In this document: in pieces, positions 5,592 through 6,702 of the stretch | Layout: every line of letters starts with the position of its first letter | Position numbering within the stretch: position 1 is the first letter of the stretch | From: Cyanobacteriota bacterium | GTDB lineage: Bacteria; Cyanobacteriota; Cyanobacteriia; PCC-6307; Cyanobiaceae | Assembly: GCA_026389255.1 (NCBI GenBank) | Contig: JAPLIF010000062.1 | Span: forward strand, 1-6,702 | Direction of reading: 5' to 3' | DNA length: 6,702 nt | Made by a program: the position numbers and the translations under genes | The notes under the pieces: generated by a model | Database searches by the model: none | The model's input: the letters and a program-made list of their open reading frames with translations, nothing else | What the model was told of the DNA's origin: nothing

Positions 5592-6702
5592 ATGCCCGTC
5601 AACACCGCCGCCCTCAAAACCTTCGCCCCGGCGATGCGGCGGCAGCTGCTGGAGGCGGTGGGCCGCAAGCTAGACCTGCTGCTGCACCAGACCAGCGCCG
5701 ACACGCTGACCAGCGCCGCCGGCCCGATCGCAGAGTTGCGGCAGCAGGAGGCTACCAATCGCCAGGAGCTGCTGGAGCGGGTGGCCTACAGCTGGTTCAA
5801 TCGCCTGGCGGCGCTGCGCTATCTCGATGCCCCCCAGCCCGAATTGCTGAAACTGCTGCGCAGCGGCAGCCTGCCCGCTGAACTGCAGCCCCACACGGAT
5901 GAGGCGCGCCTGCAGGGCCTGCTCGATGGCCGGATCCCCACGGCCCAGGCCGGCGCCGATCCCCAGGGGGAGGTGTATCGCGAATTGATCCTGGCGGTGT
6001 GCCGCTCCTATCACCAGCTGCTGCCGAATCTGTTTGAAGGGCTGGATGATGCCAGCGAGTTGTTGCTACCGGACGACCTGCTCAGTGATGGCTCGATTGC
6101 CGGCGGCTTCCGCAGCCAGATCAGTGATAGCGATTGCGAGGATGTGGAGATTCTGGGCTGGCTGTATCAGTTCTATATCGCCGAGAAGAAGGATCAAGTG
6201 ATCGGCAAGGTGGTGAAATCGGAGGACATTCCGGCCGCCACCCAGCTGTTCACGCCCAACTGGATCGTGAAATACATGGTGCAGAACTCTCTGGGGCGGC
6301 TCTGGCTACTGAACCGGCCGGAGTCGAAGCTGCGAGAGCAAATGCCGTACTACATCGAAGGCGAAACAGAAACCGATTTTCTACGGATCAATAAACCAGA
6401 AGAGATCAAGCTGCTCGATCCTGCCTGCGGCAGCGGGCACATGCTCACCTATGCCTTTGACCTTCTCAGCCACATCTACACAGAGGAAGGCTATGCGGCG
6501 GCTGAAATCCCCGGATTGATCCTGCAGCACAATCTGTATGGGCTGGACATTTGCCCTCGCGCTACCCAGTTGGCTGGTCTGGCTCTGGTTCTCAAGGCCC
6601 GGGAACAATCGCGTCGGTTCTTCCAGCCAGGACAGCTTGTGCAGCCCCAGATCATCGAGCTGCAGGATGTGCGGTTTGACGACGGTGAATTAAACGATTA
6701 CA
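5592..6702 (+). CDS. pglX: BREX-1 adenine-specific DNA methyltransferase PglX (N-terminal part, cut by window end)
   Basis: An open frame of 370 codons runs off the right edge; full PglX proteins are about 1150-1250 residues. PglX methylates adenine N6 at a non-palindromic site to mark host DNA and is also required for phage exclusion in type 1 BREX. The N-terminus follows the family closely: a KTFAPAMR start region (9-16), AYSWFNRLAALRYLD (65-79), a YRELILAVCRSYHQLLP segment (129-145), then WLYQFYIAEKK (190-200) leading to TQLFTPNWIV (217-226). Motif I of the SAM-binding fold is DPACGSGH at 276-283, and the next acidic strand is LYGLDICPRA (Asp319). The catalytic NPPY motif and target-recognition region lie beyond the window. 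ATG 5592 is the first start after an in-frame TGA at 5520-5522, and the N-terminus aligns with known starts. It lacks a ribosome site, unlike brxB. One AT-richer patch (26 of 60 GC, 6361-6420) lies just before motif I. Confidence 0.92.
   Translation, partial: MPVNTAALKTFAPAMRRQLLEAVGRKLDLLLHQTSADTLTSAAGPIAELRQQEATNRQELLERVAYSWFNRLAALRYLDAPQPELLKLLRSGSLPAELQPHTDEARLQGLLDGRIPTAQAGADPQGEVYRELILAVCRSYHQLLPNLFEGLDDASELLLPDDLLSDGSIAGGFRSQISDSDCEDVEILGWLYQFYIAEKKDQVIGKVVKSEDIPAATQLFTPNWIVKYMVQNSLGRLWLLNRPESKLREQMPYYIEGETETDFLRINKPEEIKLLDPACGSGHMLTYAFDLLSHIYTEEGYAAAEIPGLILQHNLYGLDICPRATQLAGLALVLKAREQSRRFFQPGQLVQPQIIELQDVRFDDGELNDY

Noticed and set aside
1..6702. CRISPR array, tRNA, rRNA, insertion sequence or attachment site
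   Set aside because: I saw no spaced repeats, tRNA-like fold, transposase frame or terminal inverted repeats; the window is almost fully coding on one strand.

Overview
The window holds the front half of a type 1 BREX (bacteriophage exclusion) operon, all on the + strand, interrupted by a small toxin-antitoxin (TA) island. The DNA is GC-rich, with mostly G/C third codon positions. A hand count gives about 65% GC in a typical stretch of brxC and 73% in part of the DUF6088 gene. Nothing here is a firm taxonomic marker. The gene set fits a GC-rich cyanobacterium of the Synechococcus/Cyanobium kind or a GC-rich proteobacterium, and I cannot decide between them.

Layout: (1) positions 1-53, the last codons of an upstream gene, by position probably brxA, overlapping the next start by ATGA. 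(2) 50-661, brxB (DUF1788). (3) 658-4170, brxC, the large P-loop ATPase, again joined by an ATGA overlap. (4) 4171-5529, an island not native to the BREX core: the decayed C-terminal end of a PIN-domain (VapC-like) toxin directly behind the brxC stop; a DUF6088/AbiEi-type winged-helix antitoxin-like gene with no AbiEii toxin next to it; a 20-bp palindrome overlapping that gene's stop; and a toxin-first HigB/RelE-HigA pair overlapping by ATGA. (5) 5592 to the window edge, the N-terminal 370 codons of pglX, the BREX adenine methyltransferase, complete through its SAM-binding motif and cut by the window end.

How they work together: in type 1 BREX, PglX methylates the host at a non-palindromic site, and BrxA, BrxB, BrxC, PglZ and BrxL are needed to block replication of unmodified phage DNA. 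pglZ and brxL would be expected past the right edge. The island sits between brxC and pglX. It holds one intact-looking TA pair plus remnants of at least one other, so the spot looks like a repeated landing site for TA genes. The TA pair may stabilise the BREX locus, act as a second-line growth arrest, or influence pglX transcription. These roles are inference. The pglX leader has no recognisable Shine-Dalgarno and carries a nine-C tract just before the start codon.
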